Below, one piece after another: positions 15,363-24,665 of a stretch of 35,135 nucleotides of DNA. Location of the stretch: the NCBI GenBank assembly GCA_018822845.1, contig JAHJJD010000027.1, positions 1-35,135 on the forward strand, in the 5' to 3' direction. The notes below the pieces were generated by a model. It was not told the origin of the DNA and did not search any database. It saw only the letters and a list, made by a program, of their open reading frames with translations. Within the stretch, counting starts at the first letter, position 1; the number at the start of each line of letters is the position of its first letter. The position numbers were made by a program, and so were the translations under genes. This DNA comes from Gammaproteobacteria bacterium (GTDB lineage: Bacteria; Pseudomonadota; Gammaproteobacteria; Thiotrichales; Thiotrichaceae).

Positions 15363-16824
15363 CGGCGCAGCCGTCACTGTTTTTCGTCGCGCGGCTAAGC
15401 AATTCCCCGTTATGGCTGAACAGTTCTACTTGAAGCGGCATCTTGCCCAGCGCATGGGTAGCGCAAGACAAGCACGGGTCATACGCCCGCACCGCCACTT
15501 CCAGATGGTTGAGCAAGCCTTCGGTGATCTCCTGCCCATCCAGATAGTGGTTGGCCACCGAACGTACCGATTCGTTCATCGCCTGATTATTACTGGTGGT
15601 GGAAACGATCAGGTTGGCCTTTTCAATCAAGCCCTGCTCATTGACCTGATAATGGTGGAACAGCGTGCCGCGTGGGGCTTCGATTACGCCGATGCCTTGC
15701 GCACGTTTTTCGCCATGCACCACCAGATCCGTGCCAGTAATGTCGGGATCGTTCAGCAGTTCCTGAATGGCTTCCGCGCAATGCAGCATTTCAATCATCC
15801 GCGCCCAGTGGTAGGCCAGCGTGTCATGCACATACGCACCCCCGGCAAATGCCCGGAAACGTACCCGTGCCGCTTCCGCCAGCGGGGTGGGGATGCTGTC
15901 GCACAGGTTTACCCGCGCCAGCGGGCCAACCCGGTACCAGCCCTTGTCTTTGCCTATGGCGGTGAGGTAAGGGAATTTCATGTACGACCAATTACGCACT
16001 TCCTCGCGGATAGCAGAACCGTATTGGGTGTAATCAAACTGGTCGAAAATTTCACTGCCATCCGCCTGTCTGGCACGTAGCCCACCGTGGTACAGCTCCA
16101 TTTCGCCCTGCGAGCCGACCATACCCAGATAGTTGGTCGACAAGGTGGCGAAAGCGTGGTTTTCCGGGTGTTGCAGATGGATGGTTTCGTTCAGCGCCAC
16201 CGCATCCTGCGACCAGGCAATGATGTCGGCAATATCACCCAGCAAGACTTTACGCTCATCGTTGCTCAAGGATTTGTTCATGCCGCCCGGTATGGCTGCC
16301 GTACCGTGGATGCGCTTGCCTGCAATCGCGGCGATGACTTGCTGCCCGTATTTGCGCAGTTTGACGCCTTTGAGGGCAAGATCGGGGTGATCTTCCAGCA
16401 CGCCAACGATGTTGCGGTGCGCCAGATTCGAGCCAAAACCAAACAGGAAGTCGGGCGAAGACAGGTGGAAGAAATGCAGCGCGTGCGATTGCAATACCTG
16501 CCCGAAATGCAGCAAGCGGCGTAACTTGGTCGCGCTAGGTGTGAGTTCGTCCACCCCGACAATCTGGTCAACCGCTTTTGCCGCAGCCAGATGGTGTGAA
16601 ACCGGGCAAATACCACATAGGCGTTGCACAAAATACGGCACTTCGGTGTACGGGCGACCCTGGATGAATTTCTCAAAGCCGCGAAACTCGACAATGTGCA
16701 AACGCGCTTCCTGCACATGGTTGTCCTGGTCGAGCAACAAGGTAATTTTGCCATGCCCTTCTACCCGCGAAACCGGGTCAATCGCAATGCGGCGCGTGTT
16801 GGGCGCTGGTTGATTCTGTTCCAT
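15241..16824 (-). CDS. hoxH: NAD-reducing NiFe-hydrogenase large subunit, with repeat-extended propeptide
   Basis: About 527 residues. It holds the Ni-Fe active site that interconverts H2 with protons and electrons. L1 motif RLCGICPVSHH (68-78; Cys70, Cys73) and L2 motif DPCLSCATH (~449-457; Cys451, Cys454) supply the four nickel-iron cysteines. The ATG at 16824 follows GAGGG and gives the usual N-terminus (IDPVSRVEGHGKI); the longer upstream frame overlaps hoxY. After the L2 His, where HoxW should cut, 70 residues remain instead of about two dozen; the last ~40 (from VTPHPLAPSP on) are encoded by an inverted-repeat element. Because the propeptide is removed, the mature enzyme should be unaffected. 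Confidence 0.94.
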   Translation of the reverse strand: MEQNQPAPNTRRIAIDPVSRVEGHGKITLLLDQDNHVQEARLHIVEFRGFEKFIQGRPYTEVPYFVQRLCGICPVSHHLAAAKAVDQIVGVDELTPSATKLRRLLHFGQVLQSHALHFFHLSSPDFLFGFGSNLAHRNIVGVLEDHPDLALKGVKLRKYGQQVIAAIAGKRIHGTAAIPGGMNKSLSNDERKVLLGDIADIIAWSQDAVALNETIHLQHPENHAFATLSTNYLGMVGSQGEMELYHGGLRARQADGSEIFDQFDYTQYGSAIREEVRNWSYMKFPYLTAIGKDKGWYRVGPLARVNLCDSIPTPLAEAARVRFRAFAGGAYVHDTLAYHWARMIEMLHCAEAIQELLNDPDITGTDLVVHGEKRAQGIGVIEAPRGTLFHHYQVNEQGLIEKANLIVSTTSNNQAMNESVRSVANHYLDGQEITEGLLNHLEVAVRAYDPCLSCATHALGKMPLQVELFSHNGELLSRATKNSDGCAVTPHPLAPSPSRGEGEQEIQSLSPSPLEGRPCKGLGAGLG

Positions 16825-16835
16825 TTCCAATTCCC

Positions 16836-17372
16836 TCAATCGTAGTGCAGCATGGCTTTGGGCAGGGAAGGTTCTTTCCCTGCCAGCAAGTCGCTCAAAA
16901 TGGTGAAGAATGCATCGCCCGGTGGCGGGCAACCCGGCAGGTAATAATCCACCCGCACCACTTCGTGCAAGGGGTGTACCTTGGATAGCAGCAGCGGCAA
17001 TTCCGGGTCAGACGGAATCATGGGGTTATCCACCCCGACACCGTGCAAAAAAGCTTCTTCCAGACATTCCTGCACCTCGTAGTGGTTACGCATCGCCGGT
17101 ACGCCGCCATTGATGGCGCACGCCCCGACCGCAATCAGGATTTTGCACTGCTGGCGGAATTCACGTAGCACATGCACGTTTTCAGCATTGCACAGGCCGC
17201 CTTCAACCAGGCCAATGTCGCATGGCCCGCAGTGCTTGATGTCGGTCAAGGGGGAGCGGTTAAATTCGACGTGTTCCAGCAGGCCAACCAGACGCTCATC
17301 CATGTCCAGGAACGACATGTGGCAACCGAAACAACCCGCCAGCGAGGTAGTAGCAATACGGATCTTACTCAT
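16836..17372 (-). CDS. hoxY: NAD-reducing NiFe-hydrogenase small subunit
   Basis: 178 residues, the short small-subunit form typical of soluble group 3d enzymes (no Tat signal, a single proximal [4Fe-4S]). Cluster ligands are seen in AGCFGCHMSF (~12-19), VGACAINGGVP (~82-92) and PGCPPPGD (~150). It relays electrons between HoxH and the HoxFU diaphorase. The start overlaps the hoxU 3' end by 8 bp and the stop is 11 bp before hoxH, so it is tightly packed in the operon. Confidence 0.93.
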   Translation of the reverse strand: MSKIRIATTSLAGCFGCHMSFLDMDERLVGLLEHVEFNRSPLTDIKHCGPCDIGLVEGGLCNAENVHVLREFRQQCKILIAVGACAINGGVPAMRNHYEVQECLEEAFLHGVGVDNPMIPSDPELPLLLSKVHPLHEVVRVDYYLPGCPPPGDAFFTILSDLLAGKEPSLPKAMLHYD

Positions 17373-18099
17373 CGTGATGCTCCGTTTTTTTCAGGGTGAC
17401 GGGAGTGGCGACATCCGACTCGGCGACTGAGTGCAGGTCGAAAGTACGTCGCCCGATTGGCACTTCAAAGCCGTGGTTTTTCGGCATGATTGCCCCCACC
17501 GGGCAGATATGCGCCGCCAGGTCGTCGGCAGCCAGATCGCTGTCGCCCAGTTTGCCGCTGGGGGAATTGACGATCAGGCGGGCATTGGCCCCACGCCTGC
17601 CAATGGCGAACACATTCTTGCCGTCCACCTCACGGCTGGCCCGCACGCACAAGGCGCACACGATGCAACGGTCACGATCCAGCAGCACATCGGGGTGGGA
17701 GGCATCCACTTCGCGCAAGGGATAAAACGGTGGAAAGTGGCCATCCAGCATACCGAGATGGTAGCCCAGGGCTTGCAGGGTACAGTCGCCGCTTTTCAGG
17801 CAGGTTGGGCACAGGTGATTGCCTTCCACGAACAGCATTTGCAGCAGCGTCTTGCGCACTTCCTGCAAGGCGGGTGTGTTGTTGTCGACTTTCATGCCAG
17901 CGGTGGCGGGCAAGGTACAGGCGGAGGCACTGCGCCCGTCCACATCCACCGTACACAGCTTGCAACTGCCTTGTGGGGTTAGCCCCGGTTTGTGGCACAG
18001 GTGCGGAATGTAGATGCCTGCTGCAAGTGCTGCATCCATGATGGTTTGTCCGGGGGTAAAGGCGATTTCCTGCCCGTCGATAAAAAACATATTGCTCAT
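17365..18099 (-). CDS. hoxU: Hydrogenase diaphorase subunit HoxU (NuoG-N-like)
   Basis: 244 residues from ATG 18099, which overlaps the hoxF stop (ATGA); the longer open frame upstream is a hoxF shadow. A [2Fe-2S] plant-type domain (CHKPGLTPQGSCKLCTVDV) is followed by the His-Cys3 [4Fe-4S] segment (GNHLCPTCLKSGDC) and a 4Fe-4S pattern (DRCIVCALCVRA ... HICPVGAI). It transfers electrons between the FMN/NAD site of HoxF and the HoxYH hydrogenase module. Confidence 0.93.
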   Translation of the reverse strand: MSNMFFIDGQEIAFTPGQTIMDAALAAGIYIPHLCHKPGLTPQGSCKLCTVDVDGRSASACTLPATAGMKVDNNTPALQEVRKTLLQMLFVEGNHLCPTCLKSGDCTLQALGYHLGMLDGHFPPFYPLREVDASHPDVLLDRDRCIVCALCVRASREVDGKNVFAIGRRGANARLIVNSPSGKLGDSDLAADDLAAHICPVGAIMPKNHGFEVPIGRRTFDLHSVAESDVATPVTLKKTEHHDE

Positions 18100-19844
18100 G
18101 ATAAATGTGCCTCCGCATCGTCGCGGTGGGTCAAGGTACGGGTGGTGGCGAGCGCTGCATCCAGATCGAAGAACGGTTCGTAATCCTGGTGCAGCAGGCG
18201 TTCGGCATAGACTTGCGGGAATTTTTCCAGCAGATCCAGCAGCGGATTGGCCGCAGTTTGCCCCAGCCCGCAATGCGAACGGCGTTTCACCAGCTTGCCT
18301 AACCGCGCCATTTCTTCGCGGTCGTAAGCCGTGCCATGCCCGGAGGCAATCTTGTCGAGGTATTGGCGTAACAATGGCGTACCCACCCGGCAAGGGGTGC
18401 AGAACCCGCAGCTTTCATGCGCAAAGAAGTGGGTGAAATTGCGTACCACAGCCAGCAAATCGCGCTGTGCACCGTAGATCATGATTGAGCCGCCGGTAGC
18501 GAGGTCTTCAAACGCCAGCTTGCGCCCGAATTCTGCCCGGCTGACCAGCGTGCCGGAAGGGCCACCGACTTGCACGGCTTGCGCATCCTGCCCGCCACAG
18601 GCTGCCAGCAGGGTTTGCAGGCTAATGCCGAAGGGGAATTCGTAAATGCCGGGAGCCATGCAATCGCCACTGACGCTGAGGATTTTCGTACCAGAGGAAT
18701 CTTGCGTGCCGTGGTCGCGGAACCATTGCCCGCCATGTAGCGCAATGTGGGTTGCCGCCAGCAGGGTTTCCACATTATCGACCACGGTGGGTTGCCCCAG
18801 ATAGCCGTGGGTAACAGGGAAGGGGGGGCGCACCCGTGGCACACCGCGTTTCTGTTCCAGCGATTCCAGCAGGGCGGATTCTTCGCCGCAGATGTACGCG
18901 CCTGCGCCCAGCACAATGCTGATGTCGAAGTTGAAACCGGGTTGCTGGAGAATGTTTTCCCCCAACAGGTTGGCGGTACGCATCTCTGCCAACGTCGCTT
19001 CCAGTTGTGGTAACAGGTAGCGGTATTCACCACGTAGATACAGAAAACCGTGTTGCGCTCCGATGGCATAAGCACACAAGGCCATGCCTTCAAACACTTG
19101 TTGCGCGTAACGGGTCAGCAGCACACGATCCTTGAACGTACCGGGTTCGCCTTCGTCGGCATTGCACACCACGTAACGGGTATCAGCAGGAGCAGCGCGG
19201 CAAAGTTGCCATTTCAGGCTGGTATTAAACCCGGCACCACCCCGCCCGCGCAGGCTGGATTGCCTGAGTTCAGCCAGTAACTGCTCTGCACCAGCCTGAA
19301 CCGCTGCGCGCAAACCGTCGCCTGAGGACAAGGTATCGTTGAGCAATAACGCGGCCTGACGGATATTATCTTGCACCGCAAACCATTCCGCAGGCCATTC
19401 ATCCAGCGGCGTGCCTGCATGAATCAGCGCGGCAAGGGCTGGCAACTGTTGCGCAGAAAGGCAGGTAAGCGTGCGTCCGTTGATCAGCGCCGCTGCCCCC
19501 TGGTCACACATACCGACACACGAAGTCTGGTCAACGCTAACCAGACCATCGGCACGGGTAACACCGGGGACAACCCCCAGCAAATCGCACAACTGCTGCA
19601 TCAACACCAAATCGCCGCAACTGGTGCAATTGCTGAACAGGATGTCGAAATGCCCGCGTGGGCTGCGGTGGAAAAAGCTGTAGAAATCAATGACTGCTTC
19701 CACCTGGCTAACCGGTAAACCCAGTTCGCTAGCGAGTGGGGCAATAGTTTGCGGGGGAATGTGCTGGTGGCGATCCTGTAAGGCGCGCAGGCGGTGCAAT
19801 AGATGTATATCCCCGCCAGAAGGTAGTGAACTCGCAATGTTCAT
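18096..19844 (-). CDS. hoxF: Hydrogenase diaphorase subunit HoxF (NuoE-NuoF fusion)
   Basis: 582 residues. The N-terminal ~150 residues are NuoE-like with [2Fe-2S] cysteines CTSCGD and SCVGMCD; the remainder is NuoF-like with NAD/FMN-binding GRGGAGFNTSLKW, NADEGEPGTFKDR and the [4Fe-4S] motif ESCGFCTPCRVGT. The fused form is as in the Ralstonia/Cupriavidus soluble hydrogenase rather than the separate cyanobacterial HoxE. It oxidises or reduces NAD(H). ATG 19844 follows AGGAG with good spacing. It is the first gene of hoxFUYHW and is divergent from pta. Confidence 0.93.
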   Translation of the reverse strand: MNIASSLPSGGDIHLLHRLRALQDRHQHIPPQTIAPLASELGLPVSQVEAVIDFYSFFHRSPRGHFDILFSNCTSCGDLVLMQQLCDLLGVVPGVTRADGLVSVDQTSCVGMCDQGAAALINGRTLTCLSAQQLPALAALIHAGTPLDEWPAEWFAVQDNIRQAALLLNDTLSSGDGLRAAVQAGAEQLLAELRQSSLRGRGGAGFNTSLKWQLCRAAPADTRYVVCNADEGEPGTFKDRVLLTRYAQQVFEGMALCAYAIGAQHGFLYLRGEYRYLLPQLEATLAEMRTANLLGENILQQPGFNFDISIVLGAGAYICGEESALLESLEQKRGVPRVRPPFPVTHGYLGQPTVVDNVETLLAATHIALHGGQWFRDHGTQDSSGTKILSVSGDCMAPGIYEFPFGISLQTLLAACGGQDAQAVQVGGPSGTLVSRAEFGRKLAFEDLATGGSIMIYGAQRDLLAVVRNFTHFFAHESCGFCTPCRVGTPLLRQYLDKIASGHGTAYDREEMARLGKLVKRRSHCGLGQTAANPLLDLLEKFPQVYAERLLHQDYEPFFDLDAALATTRTLTHRDDAEAHLS

Positions 19845-19884
19845 CGACGCAACTCCTGATCATAATTATTTTATCGTCAGCTCT

Positions 19885-19893
19885 ATTGTACCA
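19885..19893 (-). promoter_or_regulatory. Candidate extended -10 of the hox operon
   Basis: On the minus strand TGGTACAAT reads as an extended -10 (TGnTATAAT type) 41 bp before hoxF. No -35 of quality is seen 17 bp upstream, so an activator would be expected. The 242-bp hoxF-pta gap otherwise has no ORF; I found no convincing FNR or sigma-54 site in it. Confidence 0.3.
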
Positions 19894-20086
19894 TTCTTGT
19901 TGCAAATGCACGGTGAATTCAGTGACGTTCATCGTAACGACACAAAATATTCATTGGCAGCTGTGTGCCGATTGATTATGATGATTGCTGCAACGCACAA
20001 AAACCGCAAGGCAGGTTCCAGTTGAAACAAATATAACAACGATGTGCGTAACATGTTTTGGTGTGTTTTAGCGGCAGGGAATAATT

Positions 20087-22177
20087 GTGTTTCACAGCAT
20101 CTATATAGCCGGGGCTGAGCCCCGCAGTGGCAAGTCGATCATCGTGCTGGGCATGATGGAAATGCTGCGCGCCATGACGCCGAGGGTAGGTTTTTTCCGC
20201 CCGGTCATCCGCGAAAACAACGGGCATGACCCGCTGATCCACCTGATTTCCCGGCGTTACGATCTGGAAGTGAGCGGCGGCGAGCTGTACGGCTGCACCG
20301 AAGATGTTGCCCGCAAGATGGTGGCGGAAGGGCGTCACGACGAATTGCTGAAGCTGATCCTGGCCAAATACCGGGCGGTGCAGGAAAAGGTCGATATCGT
20401 GGTGTGCGCAGGCACTGATTTCGCCAGTGCCAGTTCGGCGCTGGAGCTGGATTTCAATGCCACCCTCGCCAATCATTTCGGTTGCCTGTTCATGCCGGTG
20501 ATCAAGGGTTACGGGCGTACTGCTGACGAAATTGCCGATGCGGTGCGCATGCTGGAAGAGCATCTGGAAGCGGGGCAGCATTGCGAGCTGCTGGCTGCTT
20601 TCGCCAATCGCGTGCCTGCTGATCAGGTCGACAGCCTCAACGAACTCCTGCAAGGTTCGCGCTTCCCGTTCTTTGTGCTGCCGGAACGCTATTCGCTGGA
20701 GCGCCCGACCGTGGGTGAAATCGCCCGCGAACTGCGGCTGGAATGCCTGTATGGCACGCCGCAATCGCTCAACCACGAAGTTTCCCGCTACAAGGTGGCG
20801 GCCATGCAGGTGCAGGATTTCCTCGGCTATCTGGAAAATTGCAGCATGGTCATCACCCCCGGCGACCGTTCCGACATTATTCTCGGTACACTGGCGGCAG
20901 ATGTTTCCAATTCCTACCCGATGATTGCGGGCATGATCCTCACTGGCGGGCAGCGCCCCGCACCCGATGTGTGCAAGCTGCTGGAAGGCATGAATCCGTT
21001 GCGCTTGCCGATCCTGCTGTCGCCGCTGGATACGTTTGAAACTGCCCTCAAGGTCAACGAGGTGGAAGGCATGATCCTGCCTTCTGACGAGCGCAAGATC
21101 GCGGTGGCGCTGGGGCTGATGGAATCCTGCGTGGACATGCACCAGTTGCGCGAACTGATCATCCAGAATGCGGGTCAGCGCATGACGCCGCTGATGTTTG
21201 AATACGAGCTGATCCAGCGCGCCAAGTCGCAGCGCAAGCATATCGTATTGCCGGAAAGTGGTGACGAGCGCGTGTTGCGGGCGGCAGAAATCCTTTCGCT
21301 GCGTGATGTGGTGCAGGTCACCTTGCTGGGCGTGGAAGAGGAGGTGAAAGCCAAAGCTGCGCACCTCGGCCTGAAGTTGCGTAATGTTGCCATCGTCAAC
21401 CCACGTACTTCCCCGTTGCGGCAGGAATTCGCCGATACCTATTACGAACTGCGCAAACACAAGTGTGCCACCCCGGCGCTGGCGTGGGATACCATGGTGG
21501 ATGTCAGCTATTTTGGCACCATGATGGTACATCTGGGCTATGCCGACGGCATGGTGTCGGGGGCGGTGCATACCACCCAGCACACCATCCGCCCCGCGTT
21601 TGAAATCATCAAGACCAAGCCGGGCTGCTCACTGGTTTCCAGCGTGTTTTTCATGTGCCTGGAAGACCGGGTGCTGGTATACGGCGACTGCGCGGTCAAC
21701 CCGAATCCGGATGCGGCGCAACTGGCCGACATTGCGGTAACCGCTGCCGATACTGCGCGCATGTTCGGCATTGAGCCGCGCACGGCGATGCTGTCGTATT
21801 CCACTGGCGAGTCCGGCAAGGGTGATGATGTGGAAACGGTGCGTGCTGCCGTGCAGCTTGCCCATGCGCGCCGCCCCGAGCTGAAGCTGGATGGCCCGAT
21901 CCAGTACGACGCAGCAGTGGATGCCAGCGTGGCCAGTTCCAAAATGCCCAACAGCGAAGTGGCGGGCAAGGCGACGGTGTTCATCTTCCCTGACCTGAAT
22001 ACCGGCAACAACACCTACAAGGCAGTGCAGCGTTCCGCCAATGCGGTGGCGATCGGCCCAGTGTTGCAAGGTCTGAACAAGCCGGTCAATGACCTGAGCC
22101 GTGGTTGCACTGTGACCGACATTGTGAATACGGTGGTGATTACCGCCATTCAGGCGCAGCAGGAGTCGGCGGCATGA
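20087..22177 (+). CDS. pta: Phosphate acetyltransferase (long, three-domain form)
   Basis: 696 residues, comparable to the ~714-residue E. coli Pta. It converts acetyl-CoA and phosphate to acetyl phosphate. The N-terminal BioD-like P-loop domain begins YIAGAEPRSGKSII; a DRTGG-type middle domain spans roughly 220-330; the catalytic PTA_PTB domain occupies the last ~330 residues (RKHIVLPESGDERVLRAA; DGMVSGAVHTTQHTIRPAFEIIKT; GPIQYDAAVD; FPDLNTGNNTYKAVQR). The start is GTG 20087, preceded by CAGGGA. The stop overlaps ackA (ATGA). Confidence 0.94.
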   Translation: MFHSIYIAGAEPRSGKSIIVLGMMEMLRAMTPRVGFFRPVIRENNGHDPLIHLISRRYDLEVSGGELYGCTEDVARKMVAEGRHDELLKLILAKYRAVQEKVDIVVCAGTDFASASSALELDFNATLANHFGCLFMPVIKGYGRTADEIADAVRMLEEHLEAGQHCELLAAFANRVPADQVDSLNELLQGSRFPFFVLPERYSLERPTVGEIARELRLECLYGTPQSLNHEVSRYKVAAMQVQDFLGYLENCSMVITPGDRSDIILGTLAADVSNSYPMIAGMILTGGQRPAPDVCKLLEGMNPLRLPILLSPLDTFETALKVNEVEGMILPSDERKIAVALGLMESCVDMHQLRELIIQNAGQRMTPLMFEYELIQRAKSQRKHIVLPESGDERVLRAAEILSLRDVVQVTLLGVEEEVKAKAAHLGLKLRNVAIVNPRTSPLRQEFADTYYELRKHKCATPALAWDTMVDVSYFGTMMVHLGYADGMVSGAVHTTQHTIRPAFEIIKTKPGCSLVSSVFFMCLEDRVLVYGDCAVNPNPDAAQLADIAVTAADTARMFGIEPRTAMLSYSTGESGKGDDVETVRAAVQLAHARRPELKLDGPIQYDAAVDASVASSKMPNSEVAGKATVFIFPDLNTGNNTYKAVQRSANAVAIGPVLQGLNKPVNDLSRGCTVTDIVNTVVITAIQAQQESAA

Positions 22178-23343
22178 AAATACTGGTGCTGAATGCGGGC
22201 AGTTCCTCCCTGAAATATCAGGTGTTTACCGAAGAATCGCCAGCAGGGCTGGCTCCTACAGGGGTTGCGGGGGTGATTGAGCGCATTGGTGAATCCGGCA
22301 GTGAAATCGCTTCCCACCATCAGGGGCTGGAACGGATCATCCAGCATTTGCAGGCGAGCGGCGTTACGATCGACGCCATTGGCCATCGGGTGGTGCATGG
22401 CGGCGAACGTTTCCACCAATCAGTGCTGATCGACGCCGAGGTGATTGCGGCCATCCGCGAGATGATTGCGCTCGCCCCACTGCACAACCCGGCCAATCTG
22501 GCAGGGATTGAGGTGGCGCAACGGCTGTTTCCCGGCATTCCACAGGTGGCGGTGTTCGATACTGCGTTCCACCAGACCATGCCGCCGGTGGCATTCCGCT
22601 ATGCCTTGCCGGAAAGCCTGTACCGCGAACACAAGGTGCGGCGCTACGGTTTCCACGGCACTTCGCACCGCTATGTGGCGCAACAGGCCGCGCTGTATCT
22701 GCAAGCCGCAGCGGCTGACCTCAACCTGATTACCCTGCATCTGGGCAACGGCTGTAGTGCCACCGCCATTGCCGGGGGCAAAAGCGTTGATACCTCAATG
22801 GGCATGACGCCGCTGGAAGGTCTGGTGATGGGAACCCGTTGCGGCGACCTCGACCCGGCACTGCATTTCTACCTGCAACGCGAAACCGGCCTCGACAGTG
22901 CCGCGCTGGAAAACCTGCTCAACAAGCAAAGCGGCCTGAAAGGTATGTGTGGCGTCAGCGACATGCGTGAAATCCAGCAGCGTGCTGAAGCCGGTGATGC
23001 CGTAGCGCAACTGGCGGAAGCGCTGTTTGCCTATCGGGTGAAGAAATACATCGGGGCGTATCTGGCAGTGCTGGGGTGGGTCGATGCCATCGTGTTTACC
23101 GGCGGCATTGGTGAGCATTCCGCGCGCATCCGTGAGCTGGTTTGCGCCAATCTGCAAGGGCTGGGCATCCGGCTGGATACGGTGAGGAACAGGGAAGCCG
23201 GTAGCGGAATCGTGGAGTTCCAGCAGCCTGACGCTGGCATCAAGCTGCTGGTGATTCCGACCAATGAGGAGCTGGAAATTGCGCGGAGTACGGCTACTTT
23301 AATACCTGCCCCACCCGTTCCCACAGCACCTCATTGCCCTTGA
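22174..23343 (+). CDS. ackA: Acetate kinase
   Basis: 389 residues from ATG 22174, which overlaps the pta stop; the ORF upstream of it is a pta shadow. It converts acetyl phosphate and ADP to acetate and ATP. Family signatures are NAGSSSLKY (phosphate 1), GFHGTSHRYV, HLGNGCSATAIAGGKSVDTSMGMTP, and GGIGEHS. The C-terminal ~14 residues (PAPPVPTAPHCP) are low-complexity and encoded within a 50-bp overlap with convergent lepB, so they are probably a dispensable tail. With Pta it completes the acetate/ATP overflow pathway. Confidence 0.94.
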   Translation: MKILVLNAGSSSLKYQVFTEESPAGLAPTGVAGVIERIGESGSEIASHHQGLERIIQHLQASGVTIDAIGHRVVHGGERFHQSVLIDAEVIAAIREMIALAPLHNPANLAGIEVAQRLFPGIPQVAVFDTAFHQTMPPVAFRYALPESLYREHKVRRYGFHGTSHRYVAQQAALYLQAAAADLNLITLHLGNGCSATAIAGGKSVDTSMGMTPLEGLVMGTRCGDLDPALHFYLQRETGLDSAALENLLNKQSGLKGMCGVSDMREIQQRAEAGDAVAQLAEALFAYRVKKYIGAYLAVLGWVDAIVFTGGIGEHSARIRELVCANLQGLGIRLDTVRNREAGSGIVEFQQPDAGIKLLVIPTNEELEIARSTATLIPAPPVPTAPHCP

Positions 23344-24214
23344 CCGACAGCCACACCTGACGCGCCTTGCCGACCACATCCTGCAAGGGAACGGTGCCGA
23401 AAAAGCGTGAGTCGTTGCTGGCGGAACGGTTGTCACCCATCACGAATACATGCCCTGGTGGCACGGTCAGCGTGGGTTCGGGCAGTTTCAGGTTGGTCTT
23501 TGCCCAGAATACCTGCCAGTTGTGCTTGCCGTCTGTCTCGGTAACGCTCACACCACCCTCCACGGCTGTTTCCAGCATACGGGTGGATTTGCCGTTGATG
23601 ATCACCTCATTGCCCTTGATCTGGAGTTTGTCGCCCGGCAGGCCGACGATGCGCTTGATGAAATAGCTGGTGCGGTCGTTGGGGTAGACGAAAATCGCAA
23701 TATCGCCGCGTTGCACCGCCTGCTTGAAACCGGGGCGGTTGTAGCGCTTGTCGGCGAACAGCATATCGCCGGTCATCACGGTCGGCTCCATGCTGCCGGA
23801 GGGCACGCGGAACGATTCCACCAGATTCTGCCGCACGTAATCGGTCAGCAGCGGCAGCGCCACCACGCTGCACAGGATCAGCACCAGCACGTACATGCCT
23901 CCTGTCTGCCATCCTTGCAGCACATGATCCTGCTTGCGGCGGGCGGAACGGAACGCATTCACCATCCCGTATAGCCACAACACCAGCAGCAACAACAAGC
24001 TGGTGAGCAGGGCAGGCAGTGTCCAGTTGGTGGGCAGGTATAGCGCAATCAGCGCAATCGCCGGAACCGTCAGTAGCCCAAAGCCCAGAAACAGCCAGAC
24101 CGCCTTGTTCAGGTCGCCGTTGTACAACTGCCCGTAGCCCGGCAGGATGAAAGACATCAGCAGCGCGAGCAAAGGCTTGCGGCGCTTGATGCGGGGTGGG
24201 GAACCGGTTTGCAT
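23294..24214 (-). CDS. lepB: Signal peptidase I with extra N-terminal membrane segments
   Basis: 306 residues. It cleaves signal peptides from exported proteins at the inner membrane. The catalytic serine is in PSGSMEPT (Ser141) and the general-base lysine in YFIKRIVGLPGD (Lys187); the box GDNRSASNDSR follows. Before the canonical anchor (~105-122) there is a ~100-residue part with two more hydrophobic spans and ILPGYGQLYNGD, similar to small TM2/DUF5683-like membrane proteins, so this is a fused form. AGGAG lies before ATG 24214. Convergent overlap with ackA. Confidence 0.9.
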   Translation of the reverse strand: MQTGSPPRIKRRKPLLALLMSFILPGYGQLYNGDLNKAVWLFLGFGLLTVPAIALIALYLPTNWTLPALLTSLLLLLVLWLYGMVNAFRSARRKQDHVLQGWQTGGMYVLVLILCSVVALPLLTDYVRQNLVESFRVPSGSMEPTVMTGDMLFADKRYNRPGFKQAVQRGDIAIFVYPNDRTSYFIKRIVGLPGDKLQIKGNEVIINGKSTRMLETAVEGGVSVTETDGKHNWQVFWAKTNLKLPEPTLTVPPGHVFVMGDNRSASNDSRFFGTVPLQDVVGKARQVWLSVKGNEVLWERVGQVLK

Positions 24215-24289
24215 GGATAACTCCTGTTTTGTACTTGTCTGCTTATACAGGCGGGGTGGGGGAAGGTTACAGGATTATGCGAAGAAATG

Positions 24290-24660
24290 CCCGAGGGCTG
24301 AGCGGAGTCGAAGCCCGGTGCCAGTTTCAAGTTGCCTTCGACTCCGCTCAGGCAACGGTGTGGTGGATTCGTTTGGGGTTGTGTGAAGAGAGAATCCGGG
24401 GGGGTTGGGCGAAGCGAGACCCGAGGGCTGAGCGGAGTCGAAGCCCGGTGCAGCTTGGCACGGCGTTTCCGAGCTTCAAGTTGCCTTCGACTCCGCTCAG
24501 GCAACGGGTCGGTAGTTCCGTTTGGGGTTGTGTGAAGAGAGAATCCGGGGTGTTTGGGCGAAGTGAGACCCGAGGGCTGAGCGGAGTCGAAGCCCGGTGC
24601 CGTTTGGCACGGCTTTCCCTGGGTTCAAGTTGCCTTCGACTCCGCTCAGGCAACGGTTTG
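24290..24660. repeat. Tandem cluster of REP-like palindromes (three units)
   Basis: Three units begin CCCGAGGGCTG at 24290, 24420 and 24569. Each contains CTGAGCGGAGTCGAAG (24298, 24428, 24577) and, 22-41 bases later, the exact reverse complement CTTCGACTCCGCTCAG (24336, 24485, 24634), so each can fold as a hairpin. Linkers share GTTTGGGGTTGTGTGAAGAG and AGAATCCGGGG. Period is 130-149 bp. The same core recurs singly at 25054-25083 and 34048-34070. Frames through this region are repeat-derived and not genes. Confidence 0.85.
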
Positions 24661-24665
24661 GTGGA

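Noticed and set aside
19953-19968. Sigma-54-like TGGCAG...TGC before pta
   Set aside because: GG to GC spacing is 9 rather than 10 bases and it points towards pta, not hox.
19972-19985. FNR-like TTGATTATGATGAT in the hox-pta gap
   Set aside because: The second half-site departs from ATCAA at two positions; too weak to call.
19976-21583. 535-codon minus-strand ORF
   Set aside because: Lies antisense to pta, has a His/Gln-rich composition typical of a shadow frame; pta is clearly the real gene.
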